This document shows, piece by piece, positions 1-7,293 of a stretch of DNA of 12,429 nt. This DNA comes from JACCUZ01 sp038246575. Its GTDB lineage: Bacteria > Actinomycetota > Actinomycetes > JACCUZ01. The notes under the pieces are model-generated. The model did no database searches. It was not told the DNA's origin and saw only the letters and a program-made list of their open reading frames with translations. Each line of letters opens with the position of its first letter. Position 1 is the first letter of the stretch. Where the stretch lies: contig JBBRVU010000126.1 in NCBI GenBank assembly GCA_038246575.1, positions 1 to 12,429 of the forward strand, in the 5' to 3' direction. Both the position numbers and the translations under genes were made by a program.

Positions 1-683
1 CCTGGTCGTTCACGACCGTCGGGTCACCGATCGCGGCGTCCGGACCGATCGCGGCGTCGACCCCGGCGCGGGTCCGGTCGTGCAACGGCCTGCGGCCCAC
101 CATCGTCGGCACCAACGGCAACGACACGATCCGGGGCACGAAGGGGCCGGACGTGATCGTGGCCCTCGGCGGCCGCGACATCATCAAGGGCCGGGGCGGG
201 AACGACACGATCTGCGCCGGAGCCGGCGCCGACCAGGTCAGGGCAGGTCACGGTGACGACGTCGTGCGCGGTGGCCCGGGGGACGACTGGCTGATCGGGG
301 CCTCTGGCTCCGACACCCTGTTCGGCGGTGGCGGTGACGACACCATCGCGGGCAAGAGCGGTGACGACACCATCGCCGGCAGGAGCGGTGACGACACCGT
401 TCGCGGCAACCGCGGCGCTGACGACATCGCCGGGAACCGCGGTGCCGACCTGCTCAGGGGCGGGAAGGACGACGACACGATGCGCGGGGGCAAGGACGAC
501 GACGTCCTGCGGGGAGGCCCGGGGTTCGACTCGCTGACCGGCGGCCCGGGCACGGATGAGTGCCGCAGCCCGATCGGTGGGTCCGGGTGCGAGCTGCCGG
601 AGCAGTCAGCGACCTTGCCCGGTGACGCTGCCGCGACCCAGGCCACCATCGCCCCGTTCGTGCACCGCAGCACCAGCAGCTGA
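1..683 (+). CDS. RTX-like calcium-binding repeat protein, 3' part
   Basis: The frame is open from base 3 to the TGA at 681-683 and has no start in the window, so about 226 C-terminal residues are visible. A Ser/Ala/Pro-rich linker leads into a stretch opening with CNGLRPTIVGTNGNDTIRG. It continues as about 14 nine-residue units of the GGxGxDxUx type, such as GGPGDDWLIG and GGGGDDTIAG. In known RTX proteins such units fold into a calcium-binding beta-roll and belong to secreted or surface proteins. The central units drift from consensus (GKSGDD, GNRGAD, GGKDDD) and occur as near-identical neighbours, a sign of recent duplication. The block ends with a Cys pair around GTDECRSPIGGSGC and a short non-repetitive tail. 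Similar small Cys-flanked repeat proteins are common in soil actinobacteria and mostly have no assigned function. No enzyme domain is visible; one could lie upstream of the window. The 3' end overlaps the convergent gene by 78 bases. Confidence 0.85.
   Translation, partial: WSFTTVGSPIAASGPIAASTPARVRSCNGLRPTIVGTNGNDTIRGTKGPDVIVALGGRDIIKGRGGNDTICAGAGADQVRAGHGDDVVRGGPGDDWLIGASGSDTLFGGGGDDTIAGKSGDDTIAGRSGDDTVRGNRGADDIAGNRGADLLRGGKDDDTMRGGKDDDVLRGGPGFDSLTGGPGTDECRSPIGGSGCELPEQSATLPGDAAATQATIAPFVHRSTSS
26..58 (+). repeat. 18-bp tandem duplication in the linker of the RTX-like gene
   Basis: ACCGATCGCGGCGTC occurs at 26-40 and again at 44-58, an exact 15-bp match at an 18-bp period. In frame it encodes PIAASG followed by PIAAST. 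It looks like slippage expansion of a low-complexity linker ahead of the nonapeptide repeats. Confidence 0.75.
331..510 (+). repeat. 27-bp tandem repeats encoding nonapeptide units
   Basis: The sequence GCGGTGACGACACC recurs at 331, 358 and 385, exactly 27 bp apart. The first two copies match over 19 bases. Further pairs at the same period follow: AACCGCGG at 408 and 435 (units NRGADDIAG/NRGADLL), then AAGGACGACGAC at 465 and 492 (units KDDDTMRGG/KDDDVLRGG). The period is one RTX nonapeptide. The grouping into like-with-like neighbours suggests stepwise duplication of single units. Confidence 0.8.
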
Positions 684-1358
684 CGCGGAGACAAGAGCGT
701 CGAACAACTCGGTCATCGCGATCATCTCGGGGTGCCACTGGACGCCGAGCAGGAAGCTGCGGTCCGGGTCCTCGATCGCCTCGGCCAGCCCGTCTGGCGA
801 GCGCCCGCTGACGGTTAGCGTGCCGGCGTCGGCGACACCCTGGTGATGTCCGGAGTTCACGACGACCTCGTCGCCGATGAGCCGGTGGGCCAGCGATCCC
901 GTCGCGAGCTCGACGCGGTGCTCGCTCCATTCCCCGTTCCAGGCGCCGTGCGTCTCGTGACCGGTCGCGCCGGGCAGGTGCTGGTGCAGTCGCCCGCCGT
1001 TGGCCACGGCCAACAGCTGCATGCCCCGGCACACCCCGAGCACTGGCAGATCGCGCGCAGCCGCCGAACGCAGCAGCTCGAGCTCGGACTCGTCCTGCCC
1101 GGCGTCGACCGCGACGGTGTGCTCGCTCTGCGGTTGGCCGTAGCGTGCCGGCCCGACGTCTGCGCCACCGGCCAGCACCAGGCCGTCGAGCAGACCCGCG
1201 AGCTCCGAGCCGGCGTCGCCCGCGGGGAGGAGGACCGCCCGTCCGCCCGCCCCACGTACCGCCGTGACATAGGCGTCCGGGAGCAGCGAGACCTGGTCGG
1301 TCCAGGCGCCCCAGCTGGCGCGGACGGTGGACGCGGTGATGCCGATGACGGGTCGCAC
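606..1358 (-). CDS. Class I glutamine amidotransferase-like hydrolase (peptidase C26, gamma-glutamyl-GABA hydrolase type)
   Basis: This is a 250-residue protein of the usual length for stand-alone C26 hydrolases, the family of PuuD, which cleaves gamma-glutamyl bonds. It starts with the family opening MRPVIGITAS. It carries the oxyanion stretch VLAGGADVGPARY (about 61-73), the nucleophile elbow GVCRGMQLLAV with Cys110, NSGHHQ (168-173), and VQWHPE with His209 and Glu211 completing the Cys-His-Glu triad. All catalytic residues are present. The start is GTG at 1358, which begins the conserved beta-strand directly; the Shine-Dalgarno sequence is weak. It lies on the same strand as the GH4 gene but 180 bases downstream, so it may have its own promoter. 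Its C-terminal tail (about residues 225-250) overlaps the end of the convergent RTX-like gene. The substrate is unknown. A gamma-glutamyl amine or amide is the family default, and no transaminase or other polyamine gene is nearby to confirm it. Confidence 0.85.
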   Translation of the reverse strand: MRPVIGITASTVRASWGAWTDQVSLLPDAYVTAVRGAGGRAVLLPAGDAGSELAGLLDGLVLAGGADVGPARYGQPQSEHTVAVDAGQDESELELLRSAAARDLPVLGVCRGMQLLAVANGGRLHQHLPGATGHETHGAWNGEWSEHRVELATGSLAHRLIGDEVVVNSGHHQGVADAGTLTVSGRSPDGLAEAIEDPDRSFLLGVQWHPEMIAMTELFDALVSASAAGAAVHERGDGGLGRGSVTGQGR

Positions 1359-1538
1359 CTCGCCAGCCTGACACTTCGGCGGTGGCCACCGCGAGCAAAC
1401 TGTGCTGGGCCCGGTCGTCGACCCATGGCCATTCGTGTCTGAAATGCCAAGATCGGAGCTCGTCAGCGTCAGATCCGGGCGCCGATCTGCTCCGATCCTG
1501 CAGATTCCGACACCATCGGCGGGGCGGCGGAGACCTGC
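1359..1538. other. Intergenic gap with a nested inverted repeat
   Basis: This 180-base spacer lies between the GH4 gene and the C26 hydrolase gene, both on the minus strand. GATCGGAGC at 1451-1459 pairs perfectly with GCTCCGATC at 1489-1497. Inside that loop, AGATC (1471-1475) pairs with GATCT (1484-1488). The structure could be a terminator after the GH4 gene, an operator or an mRNA hairpin. No T-run follows it on either strand. I found no convincing small ORF or promoter here. Confidence 0.45.
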
Positions 1539-2882
1539 TCAGCCCACGAGTTCGTGGAGGTCCGGGACGGCCTTCCGGTAGCCCGCGAGCAGCTCCTTCG
1601 CCGTGGTGACCGAATCGACCAGGGGGTGCAGGGCAAAGGCCTTGAGCGCCAGAGTGGCGGAGCCCGTCCTGGCTGCGGCGATGGTCAGCTGCTCGACGGC
1701 CTTGATCTGCTGCATGAGCCCGAGCTGCTCGCCGGGAACGGGCACTGTCGGAAGGGGCCGTGGCCCCTCCTGGTCGACGGTGCACGGAATCTCGACCACG
1801 GCATCCGGCGGGAGTCCCGGCACGGCTGACCCGTTGCGGACGTTGAGGATCATGGCGCTTCGCTCGTTGCGGGCGATCGCTGCCATGATCGCCAGAGCGA
1901 GTCCCTCGTAGCCGCCCCCTTGCACGTCCGACTTGTCGCGACCCTCGTCGTCGGCGCGTCCCTCCTGCATGTACGTGGCGTCGCGCTCGGCACGGACCCG
2001 CCGCCACTCCGTCAGAGCGCGGTCGGGCGCCGCGGCGACCGCGCGGTAGAACTCGCTCTGCTGCGAGAGCAGGAACTCACCGCGGGTCTGGCTGTCGCCG
2101 CGGATCGCCGACACCGCTTCGCGGGTGAAGTAGTAGTAGTAGAGGTACTCGTTGGGCAGGCAGCCCAGCGCCTGGATCCAGTCGGTGCCGAACAGCCGGC
2201 CCTCCTCGATCGTGGCCAGCAGCTGCGGGTCGCCGATCAGGTCGGGCAGCACGTCGCGACCGTCCTGGCGGATGGCGTGCAACCAGCCCAGGTGGTTGAG
2301 CCCGACGTAGTCCAGTGTCACGGCATCGGCATCGGCCTCGTAGCCGAGTGCCTGCGCGGCACGTCGCCCGAGTCCGATGGGCGAGTCACAGATGCCGACG
2401 ACCCGGTCGCCCAGCACCTGCTGCATCGCCTCGGTGATCATGCCAGCCGGGTTGGTGAAGTTGATGACCCAGGCGTCCGGGCAACGGACCGCGATCCGCT
2501 CCGCAACCTCGACGGCGACGGGCACGGTTCGCAGGCCGTACGCGAGTCCTCCCGGCCCCGTGGTCTCCTGGCCGAGCAGCCCGAGATCGAGCGCGACTCG
2601 TTCGTCCCGGGTGCGTCCCTCGAGGCCGCCCACCCTGATCGCGGAGAACACGAAGTCCGCGCCGTCGAGTGCCGAGTCCAGGTCGGTGGTCGTGGACACC
2701 ACGGGTGCCCCGTCGACACCGGCGCCCATCTGGTCGAGCACCTGCATGACGGCGGCCAGGCGCACTTCGTCGACGTCGTGCAAGGACACTCGGTCCACGC
2801 GACGCGCGTTCGTGTCGCGCAGCAGCGCCCCATAGACGAGAGGCACCCGAAAGCCACCGCCACCGAGGATCGACAGCTTCAC
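1539..2882 (-). CDS. Glycoside hydrolase family 4 enzyme (6-phospho-beta-glucosidase-like)
   Basis: The protein has 447 residues, normal for GH4, a family that uses NAD+ and a divalent metal to cleave glycosides by transient oxidation at C3. Visible features are an N-terminal Rossmann motif ILGGGGFRVP (about 5-14), the QETTGPGG motif (105-112), and INFTNPAGMITEA (140-152). GICDSPIG follows with Cys165, and LNHLGW with His197; these two are the metal ligands by family analogy. A Tyr-rich stretch LYYYYF (247-252) lies where the family's catalytic Tyr sits. In several GH4 members the Cys is followed by Asn-Val; here it is Asp-Ser. The GTG start at 2882 overlaps the repressor stop (GTGA) and has a good GGAGGTG 8 bases upstream; the ORF is open further 5' but lacks family homology there. 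Phospho-glycosidases act on 6-phosphorylated sugars, which fits the divergent kinase. Other GH4 specificities cannot be excluded from motifs alone. Confidence 0.88.
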   Translation of the reverse strand: MKLSILGGGGFRVPLVYGALLRDTNARRVDRVSLHDVDEVRLAAVMQVLDQMGAGVDGAPVVSTTTDLDSALDGADFVFSAIRVGGLEGRTRDERVALDLGLLGQETTGPGGLAYGLRTVPVAVEVAERIAVRCPDAWVINFTNPAGMITEAMQQVLGDRVVGICDSPIGLGRRAAQALGYEADADAVTLDYVGLNHLGWLHAIRQDGRDVLPDLIGDPQLLATIEEGRLFGTDWIQALGCLPNEYLYYYYFTREAVSAIRGDSQTRGEFLLSQQSEFYRAVAAAPDRALTEWRRVRAERDATYMQEGRADDEGRDKSDVQGGGYEGLALAIMAAIARNERSAMILNVRNGSAVPGLPPDAVVEIPCTVDQEGPRPLPTVPVPGEQLGLMQQIKAVEQLTIAAARTGSATLALKAFALHPLVDSVTTAKELLAGYRKAVPDLHELVG

Positions 2883-3667
2883 CCGAGCAACACCTCCACC
2901 TGAGCAGCCGCACACGCCTCGAGCGTGGCCGGGTCGGCACCATCATTGGTCACCAGCACGTCGACGTCGGACATGTCGCAGACCCGCAGCGAGCCGGTGC
3001 CGGGGAACTTGTGCTGGTCCGCCAGCACGACGACCTGGTCCGCGGATCCGATCATGGCGCGTTTGACGGGCACCTCGATGACGGTCGTGTCGATCACCTC
3101 GCCGTCTGAGCGGATGCCACTGGCGCCGAGGAATGCCCGGTCGGCATGGACCTGGCGCAGCGCGTCCTCGGTGAGCACGCCGACGATCGAGTGATAGGTG
3201 CGCCGCACCATGCCGCCTAGCAGGATCAGCTCGACCCGTTCGTCGTCGCGCAGGACGTCCAGCACGGCGAGGCTCGAGGTGATGACGGTGATCGACCGGC
3301 CGCGCAACCGTCGAGCGAGCAGGACGGTCGTCGTGCCGATGTCGAGCAGGACGACGTCTCCGTCCCGCACGAGACCTGCGGCCTTGCCGGCGACTGCGTC
3401 CTTGTCGGCGGTGTGCGAGGCGGCGACCTCGGCGAACGGCCGTTCCAGAGCCCAGTCGCCTGCCGGGTCGGCCTTGAGGTAGGCGCCGCCGTGCACCCGC
3501 GTCAGCAAGCCGGCCCGGTCGAGCTGGTAGAGGTCCCGGCGGATCGTGGCCGTGCTCACGCCCAGTGCCCGGGCCAGGTCCTCGACCGAGGTGGCACCGC
3601 CGTCCTTGAGACGTTGCACGATGTCGACCTGTCGTCGATGCCTCACGGCGGTCAAGGTAGCAGTCAT
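2879..3667 (-). CDS. DeoR/GlpR-family transcriptional repressor
   Basis: The protein has 262 residues, typical of the DeoR family. The N-terminal winged helix-turn-helix spans about 10-65. It includes SVEDLARALGVSTATIRRDL (27-46) and the family wing signature RVHGGA (57-62). A DeoR-type sensor domain follows with DIGTTTVLLARRL (109-121), VITSSLAVLDVL (128-139), ILLGGMVR (148-155) and ADRAFLGASGI (175-185). Sensor domains of this family bind phosphorylated sugars, which release the repressor from DNA. ATG 3667 was chosen as start; GTG 3646 is a plausible alternative (VRHRRQVDIVQ), because neither has a clear Shine-Dalgarno sequence. The gene is divergent from the kinase-transporter operon and translationally coupled to GH4. 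It therefore most likely controls both directions from the intergenic region, with a phosphorylated sugar from the pathway as inducer (inference). Confidence 0.9.
   Translation of the reverse strand: MTATLTAVRHRRQVDIVQRLKDGGATSVEDLARALGVSTATIRRDLYQLDRAGLLTRVHGGAYLKADPAGDWALERPFAEVAASHTADKDAVAGKAAGLVRDGDVVLLDIGTTTVLLARRLRGRSITVITSSLAVLDVLRDDERVELILLGGMVRRTYHSIVGVLTEDALRQVHADRAFLGASGIRSDGEVIDTTVIEVPVKRAMIGSADQVVVLADQHKFPGTGSLRVCDMSDVDVLVTNDGADPATLEACAAAQVEVLLG
2891..2897 (-). promoter_or_regulatory. Ribosome binding site of the GH4 gene
   Basis: On the minus strand this reads GGAGGTG, followed by 8 bases and then the GTG at 2882. It sits inside the last codons of the repressor gene. It decides the start in favour of GTG 2882 over the ATG at 2915. 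Confidence 0.8.
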
Positions 3668-3682
3668 TCCCGCGCGTGAAAC

Positions 3683-3712
3683 TGCATTACCGAACAAAAA
3701 TGCACGATTTTG
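3683..3712. promoter_or_regulatory. Candidate operator: two overlapping inverted repeats
   Basis: TGCATT (3683-3688) and AATGCA (3699-3704) are perfect inverted arms with a 10-base spacer. CAAAAAT (3695-3701) and ATTTTG (3707-3712) form a second, overlapping dyad with one extra A. They lie 16 bases from the repressor start and about 70 bases upstream of the kinase start, a natural place for binding by the adjacent DeoR protein. That this protein binds here is inference. Confidence 0.45.
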
Positions 3713-3765
3713 CTTGTCACCAGGGCCTCTTACGGTGCACGATGACCGCCATCCGAAGACAGCGA

Positions 3766-3771
3766 GAGGAG
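3766..3771 (+). promoter_or_regulatory. Ribosome binding site of the kinase gene
   Basis: GAGGAG is followed by 9 bases and then GTG at 3781. It favours that GTG over the in-frame ATGs at 3676 and 3742, which have no comparable site and would lengthen the protein with a non-conserved extension. Confidence 0.7.
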
Positions 3772-3780
3772 TGCCTGGCT

Positions 3781-4911
3781 GTGCCGCCCTGCTCGCCGGA
3801 GTCGACCTACGACCCGCTGGCGCGTCTGCGTGCTCCCGGGGGCCCTGACTTCGATGTCTTCCTGTGGGGCACCGTCTTCCTGGACATCGTGTTCACGGGT
3901 CTCGACGCGATGCCGGCGAGCGGGACCGAGGTCTGGGCTGACGGCATGGGCTCGTGCCCCGGCGGGATCGCCAACCTGGCGATCGCCTCGAGCCGGCTGG
4001 GGTTGAGGACCTCCTTGGCTGCGGCGTTCGGCGACGACGTCTATGCCGACTTCTGCTGGCAGACGCTCGCAGACCAGGAGCACGTGGACCTTCAGCGGTC
4101 TCGCCGCTTCGAGCACTGGCACTCTCCGGTCACCGTGTCGATGGCAGTTGCGCGGGACCGCAGCATGGTCAGCCACGGCCACCCGGCCCCGATGAGTGCC
4201 ACCGAGATGATCGGGCAGCCGCCGCGCTGTCGTGCCGTGATCGTGGATCTGGGCCACGAAGACTCGCTCGGGAGCCCGGGGAGTCCCCCGTGGGCCGACC
4301 TGGCCCGGCGCGACGGCGCCTTGGTGTTCGCCGACCTCGGGTGGGACCCCACGGGTGTCTGGTCGGACGAGGTCCTCAAGCAGCTGAAGTCCTGCGACGC
4401 CTTCTTGCCCAATGCCGGGGAAGCGATGTCGTACACCCGCACTGACACACCTCAGGACGCGCTCTACGTGCTGGCCGATCATGTCCCCCTCGCCGTCGTC
4501 ACCGACGGGGCGCAGGGCGCCATGGCCATCGACAGCGCGACGGGGGAGGAGGCCCACGTGCCGGCGCTGCGTGTGCCGGCGCTGGACCCGACCGGCGCCG
4601 GCGACGTCTTCGGTGCAGGCATGGTCGTCGGCACGTTGTCGGGTTGGCCACTCGCCGATCGGCTGGCCTTCGCCACCCTGTGCTCGGCGCTAGCGGTGCA
4701 GCAGTTCGGTGGCTCACTCGCCGCCCCGGGATGGGGCGACATCGCCGACTGGTGGCACACCGTGCGCGACACGGGGAGCGGTTCCTACCGGTCCGCGTTG
4801 CTGCGACGGTTCGGCTTCCTCGAGGAGATCGTCCCCACCGTCCCCGTCGGCGCCGTCCGCCGGGCCGCTGCGACCATCGCCCGCCGCGCAGACGTCCAGC
4901 TCAGCCAATGA
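3781..4911 (+). CDS. PfkB-family (ribokinase-type) sugar kinase
   Basis: The protein has 376 residues, somewhat longer than the usual 300-340 of the family. Ribokinase-type kinases transfer the ATP gamma-phosphate to a sugar hydroxyl in the cytosol. The N-terminal beta-strand DVFLWGTVFLDIVFTGL is at about 25-41. The glycine pair motif CPGGIANLAIASSRLG (59-74) helps form the substrate pocket, and FGDDVYAD (83-90) follows. An NxxE magnesium motif, NAGE, is at 211-214. The family signature DPTGAGDVFGAGMV (269-282) contains the catalytic base Asp275. Residues beyond about 330 form a C-terminal extension without recognisable motifs. The gene is the first of the rightward operon and faces the repressor/GH4 pair. 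A kinase here could supply the 6-phosphate that a GH4 phospho-glycosidase needs, because ABC import, unlike PTS import, leaves the sugar unphosphorylated. The precise substrate is not determinable; a free hexose or hexosamine is the alternative to a disaccharide. Confidence 0.88.
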   Translation: MPPCSPESTYDPLARLRAPGGPDFDVFLWGTVFLDIVFTGLDAMPASGTEVWADGMGSCPGGIANLAIASSRLGLRTSLAAAFGDDVYADFCWQTLADQEHVDLQRSRRFEHWHSPVTVSMAVARDRSMVSHGHPAPMSATEMIGQPPRCRAVIVDLGHEDSLGSPGSPPWADLARRDGALVFADLGWDPTGVWSDEVLKQLKSCDAFLPNAGEAMSYTRTDTPQDALYVLADHVPLAVVTDGAQGAMAIDSATGEEAHVPALRVPALDPTGAGDVFGAGMVVGTLSGWPLADRLAFATLCSALAVQQFGGSLAAPGWGDIADWWHTVRDTGSGSYRSALLRRFGFLEEIVPTVPVGAVRRAAATIARRADVQLSQ

Positions 4912-4967
4912 GAAGCCCTCGACCGATCCCGCGTGACCACGTTGTTCACCAGCCACAGGAGAGCCTG

Positions 4968-6338
4968 ATGTTCCGTCGCACCCCACGAGTCCTGTCCGCC
5001 GTCGGCATCCTCACGATCGGGGCTCTCGCCGCCTGCGCGCCCGGGTCGAGCAGCGACAACACCGCCGCCCCGAAGCCCACGCCCAAGTCCGAGGTGAGCA
5101 CGGATGCCGCCTCGATGGGCGACGTGACCCTGGTCGTGTGGGACCAGGAGGTACGCGGTGGCCAGGGCGCCCAGATGGCCCAGCTGAACAAGGAGTTCCA
5201 GGCCAAGTACCCGAACATCACGATCAAGCGGGTGTCGCGGTCGTTCGAGGACCTGAAGAAGACGCTGCGCCTTGCGCTCAGCGGCAATGAGCCGCCCGAC
5301 GTCGTCCAGTCGAACAACGGGCGCTCCGACATGGGCGAGTTCGTCAAGGCGGGCGAGCTCGTGCCTCTCGACAACTACGCCAAGGCTTACGGCTGGGACG
5401 CCCGCTACCCGGAGTCGGTGCGGCAGTACTCGTCCTACAGCGCGGACGGCTCCACGTTCGGTGAAGGCAACCTCTACGGCCTGCCCCAGGTCGGCGAGGT
5501 CGTCGGCATGTTCTACAACAACAAGGTCCTCGCCTCAGCGGGTGTCCAACCACCGACGACCTGGGCGGAGTTCGAGGACGCACTGGCGGCGGTCAAGGCC
5601 AAGGGCGAGGTGCCGATGATGCTGGGCAACCTGGACAAGTGGCCGGCGATCCACGTGTTCGGCACCGTCCAGGGCCACACAACTCCGGCGCAGGACATCA
5701 AGACTCTCGCCTTCGGTCGCGACGGGGCTTCGTGGACAACGCCGGAGAACACTGCCGCGGCGAAGACCCTGGTCGACTGGGTCAACAAGGGCTACTTCGA
5801 GTCCGGCTTCAACGGCGAGGGCTATGACCCTGCGTGGCAGGCGTTCAGCAAGGGCAAGGGTGCCTTCCTGATCGCCGGCACCTGGTTGCAGGCGGACCTG
5901 CAGGACGCGATGGGAAGCGATGTCGGCTTCATGCTGCCGCCCGGCGACAGCGCCGACGCATCTCCGGTCGCCACCGGCGGCACCGGCCTGCCGTTCGCCA
6001 TCACCAACAAGAGCAAGAACCCGGACGCGGCGGCGGCCTACATCAACTTCATCACCGACGCCCATGCGATGAACGTGCTGACCGAGACCGGAAACCTGCC
6101 GGTGGCGGACACCGCCGATCAGTCGGTCGGTGGCGGCTTGCAGGCGGATGTGTTCACCTCGTTCGGAACCGCGGTCCAGGACGACGGGCTGGTGCCCTAC
6201 CTCGACTACGCGACGCCCACGATGTACGACACGCTCGGGGCGGCACTGCAGGACCTGCTGGCGAAGAAGGCGACGCCACAACAGTTCCTGGACACGCTGG
6301 AGAAGGACTACAGCGACTTCGCGACCTCCAACGGATAG
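4968..6338 (+). CDS. ABC transporter sugar-binding lipoprotein (family 1 extracellular solute-binding protein)
   Basis: The protein has 456 residues. A lipoprotein signal peptide (MFRRTPRVLSAVGILTIGALAAC) has a positive N-region, a hydrophobic core and the lipobox LAAC with Cys23 as the lipid anchor. A Ser/Thr/Pro spacer follows to about residue 50. The body is typical of family 1 sugar-binding proteins: VTLVVWDQ (53-60), LNKEFQAKYPNITIKRV, NEPPDVVQSNNG, a hinge around LYGLPQVGEVVGMFYNNKVL, and the late GGTGLPFAITNKSKNPDAAAAYINFIT segment. It captures an oligosaccharide outside the membrane and hands it to the two permeases. The ATG at 4968 is preceded by AGGAGAG (4957-4963) with good spacing. 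The much longer open frame upstream is a shadow over the kinase gene. The gene lies 56 bases after the kinase and 13 bases before the first permease, consistent with one operon. Confidence 0.92.
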   Translation: MFRRTPRVLSAVGILTIGALAACAPGSSSDNTAAPKPTPKSEVSTDAASMGDVTLVVWDQEVRGGQGAQMAQLNKEFQAKYPNITIKRVSRSFEDLKKTLRLALSGNEPPDVVQSNNGRSDMGEFVKAGELVPLDNYAKAYGWDARYPESVRQYSSYSADGSTFGEGNLYGLPQVGEVVGMFYNNKVLASAGVQPPTTWAEFEDALAAVKAKGEVPMMLGNLDKWPAIHVFGTVQGHTTPAQDIKTLAFGRDGASWTTPENTAAAKTLVDWVNKGYFESGFNGEGYDPAWQAFSKGKGAFLIAGTWLQADLQDAMGSDVGFMLPPGDSADASPVATGGTGLPFAITNKSKNPDAAAAYINFITDAHAMNVLTETGNLPVADTADQSVGGGLQADVFTSFGTAVQDDGLVPYLDYATPTMYDTLGAALQDLLAKKATPQQFLDTLEKDYSDFATSNG

Positions 6339-6351
6339 TCGCGCACCCGTC

Positions 6352-7293
6352 GTGGTAGTCGAGCAGCTCGAGTCCGCGGCCCCGCCGTCCAGGGCCGCGG
6401 ACCGGGCGACCAAGAGTGGTCGGCCGCCGGGGGAGCCGCGCAACGTCGCGTACCTCTACCTGCTTCCGGCGTTCCTGGTCTACGCGGCGTTCTTGCTCTA
6501 CCCGTTGGTGCGGTCGGTCCAGATCTCGTTCTACGACTGGGACGGGCTCTCCGTCGGCACCTGGGCCGGCCTGGACAACTACCGCGAGGTGATCGCTGAC
6601 GACGCCCTGCGGGGTGCCTTCGTGCACGCCCTGATCCTGATGGTGTTCTACGCGGTCGTCCCGCTGCTGATCGGGCTCGTGCTCGCATCCATCCTCAACC
6701 GGAGTCGCGTGCGGGGCCTGTCGTTCTTCCGCACCGTCGTCTTCCTCCCCCAGGTGGTGGCGATGGTCGTGGTCGCCGTCGCGTGGCGGCGGATCTATGC
6801 TCCGCAGGGCGGCTTGAACTCACTGCTCTCCGCCGTCGGTCTGGACTCGCTTGGCCGGGCCTGGCTGGGCGACTACACGTTCGCATTGCCCGCCGTGGGC
6901 TTCATCGGTACGTGGTTCGAGACCGGTCTGGTGACCGTCCTGCTGCTGGCCGGAATGGGACGCATCTCGGGGGAGCTGTACGAGGCAGCCCGCCTGGACG
7001 GGGCTGGACCGCTCCGCGAGTTCCTCGCGGTCACGCTCCCGTCGATCCGTCGGGAGATCGCGGTCGCCCTGACGCTGACCGTCATCGCCGCGCTGCGCAC
7101 CTTCGACCTCGTGTACGTCACCACGCGTGGCGGTCCGGGAAACTCGACGTCGGTGCCGTCCTACGAGGTCTACCACCGCGCCTTCGAGCTCGGACAGGTC
7201 GGCTCCGCCGCGGCGATCGGCGTCTGCCTCACGCTGGTGATCTTCGCAATCTCGTTCGGGATCACCCGCATCGGCGACCGGGACTCGACGTGA
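6352..7293 (+). CDS. ABC sugar transporter permease, MalF-type
   Basis: The protein has 313 residues and about six membrane helices, the first around 32-54 (VAYLYLLPAFLVYAAFLLYP) and others near 92-115, 126-145, 178-202, 236-250 and 286-304. The permease EAA loop, EAARLDGAGPLREFLAVTLP, is at 211-230; it contacts the ATPase in this family. A 30-residue polar cytoplasmic N-terminus precedes the first helix. The start is the least certain of the operon. GTG 6352, just 14 bases after the binding-protein stop, is the best candidate, but it has no good Shine-Dalgarno sequence, so initiation may depend on coupling to the upstream gene. The protein pairs with the next permease to form the import channel. 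Confidence 0.9.
   Translation: MVVEQLESAAPPSRAADRATKSGRPPGEPRNVAYLYLLPAFLVYAAFLLYPLVRSVQISFYDWDGLSVGTWAGLDNYREVIADDALRGAFVHALILMVFYAVVPLLIGLVLASILNRSRVRGLSFFRTVVFLPQVVAMVVVAVAWRRIYAPQGGLNSLLSAVGLDSLGRAWLGDYTFALPAVGFIGTWFETGLVTVLLLAGMGRISGELYEAARLDGAGPLREFLAVTLPSIRREIAVALTLTVIAALRTFDLVYVTTRGGPGNSTSVPSYEVYHRAFELGQVGSAAAIGVCLTLVIFAISFGITRIGDRDST

Larger units (their letters stand above)
3668..3780. promoter_or_regulatory. Divergent control region between repressor and kinase genes
   Basis: This 113-base region drives two gene sets pointing apart. Positions 3683-3718 are strikingly AT-rich compared with everything around them, as expected for promoter and operator DNA. A weak TANNNT-type -10 candidate, TACGGT, lies at 3731-3736 on the plus strand; no convincing -35 was found. 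Both promoter assignments are tentative. Confidence 0.55.

Noticed and set aside
454..2007. Long minus-strand frame spanning the C26 and GH4 genes
   Set aside because: It is Arg-rich, has no recognisable domain, and overlaps two convincing genes in another frame.
3676..3780. Kinase start at ATG 3676 or 3742
   Set aside because: ATG 3676 would place coding sequence across the operator-like region. Neither ATG has a good ribosome binding site, whereas GTG 3781 has GAGGAG at ideal spacing.
4644..4967. Extended N-terminus for the sugar-binding protein
   Set aside because: The open frame upstream of 4968 lies over the conserved 3' half of the kinase gene. The lipoprotein signal peptide and Shine-Dalgarno sequence fix the start at 4968.
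4912..4967. Imperfect palindrome GTGACCACGTTGTTCAC as a second operator before the binding-protein gene
   Set aside because: Only GTGA/TCAC and a few inner bases pair, which is within chance for this composition, and it does not resemble the 3683-3712 dyads.
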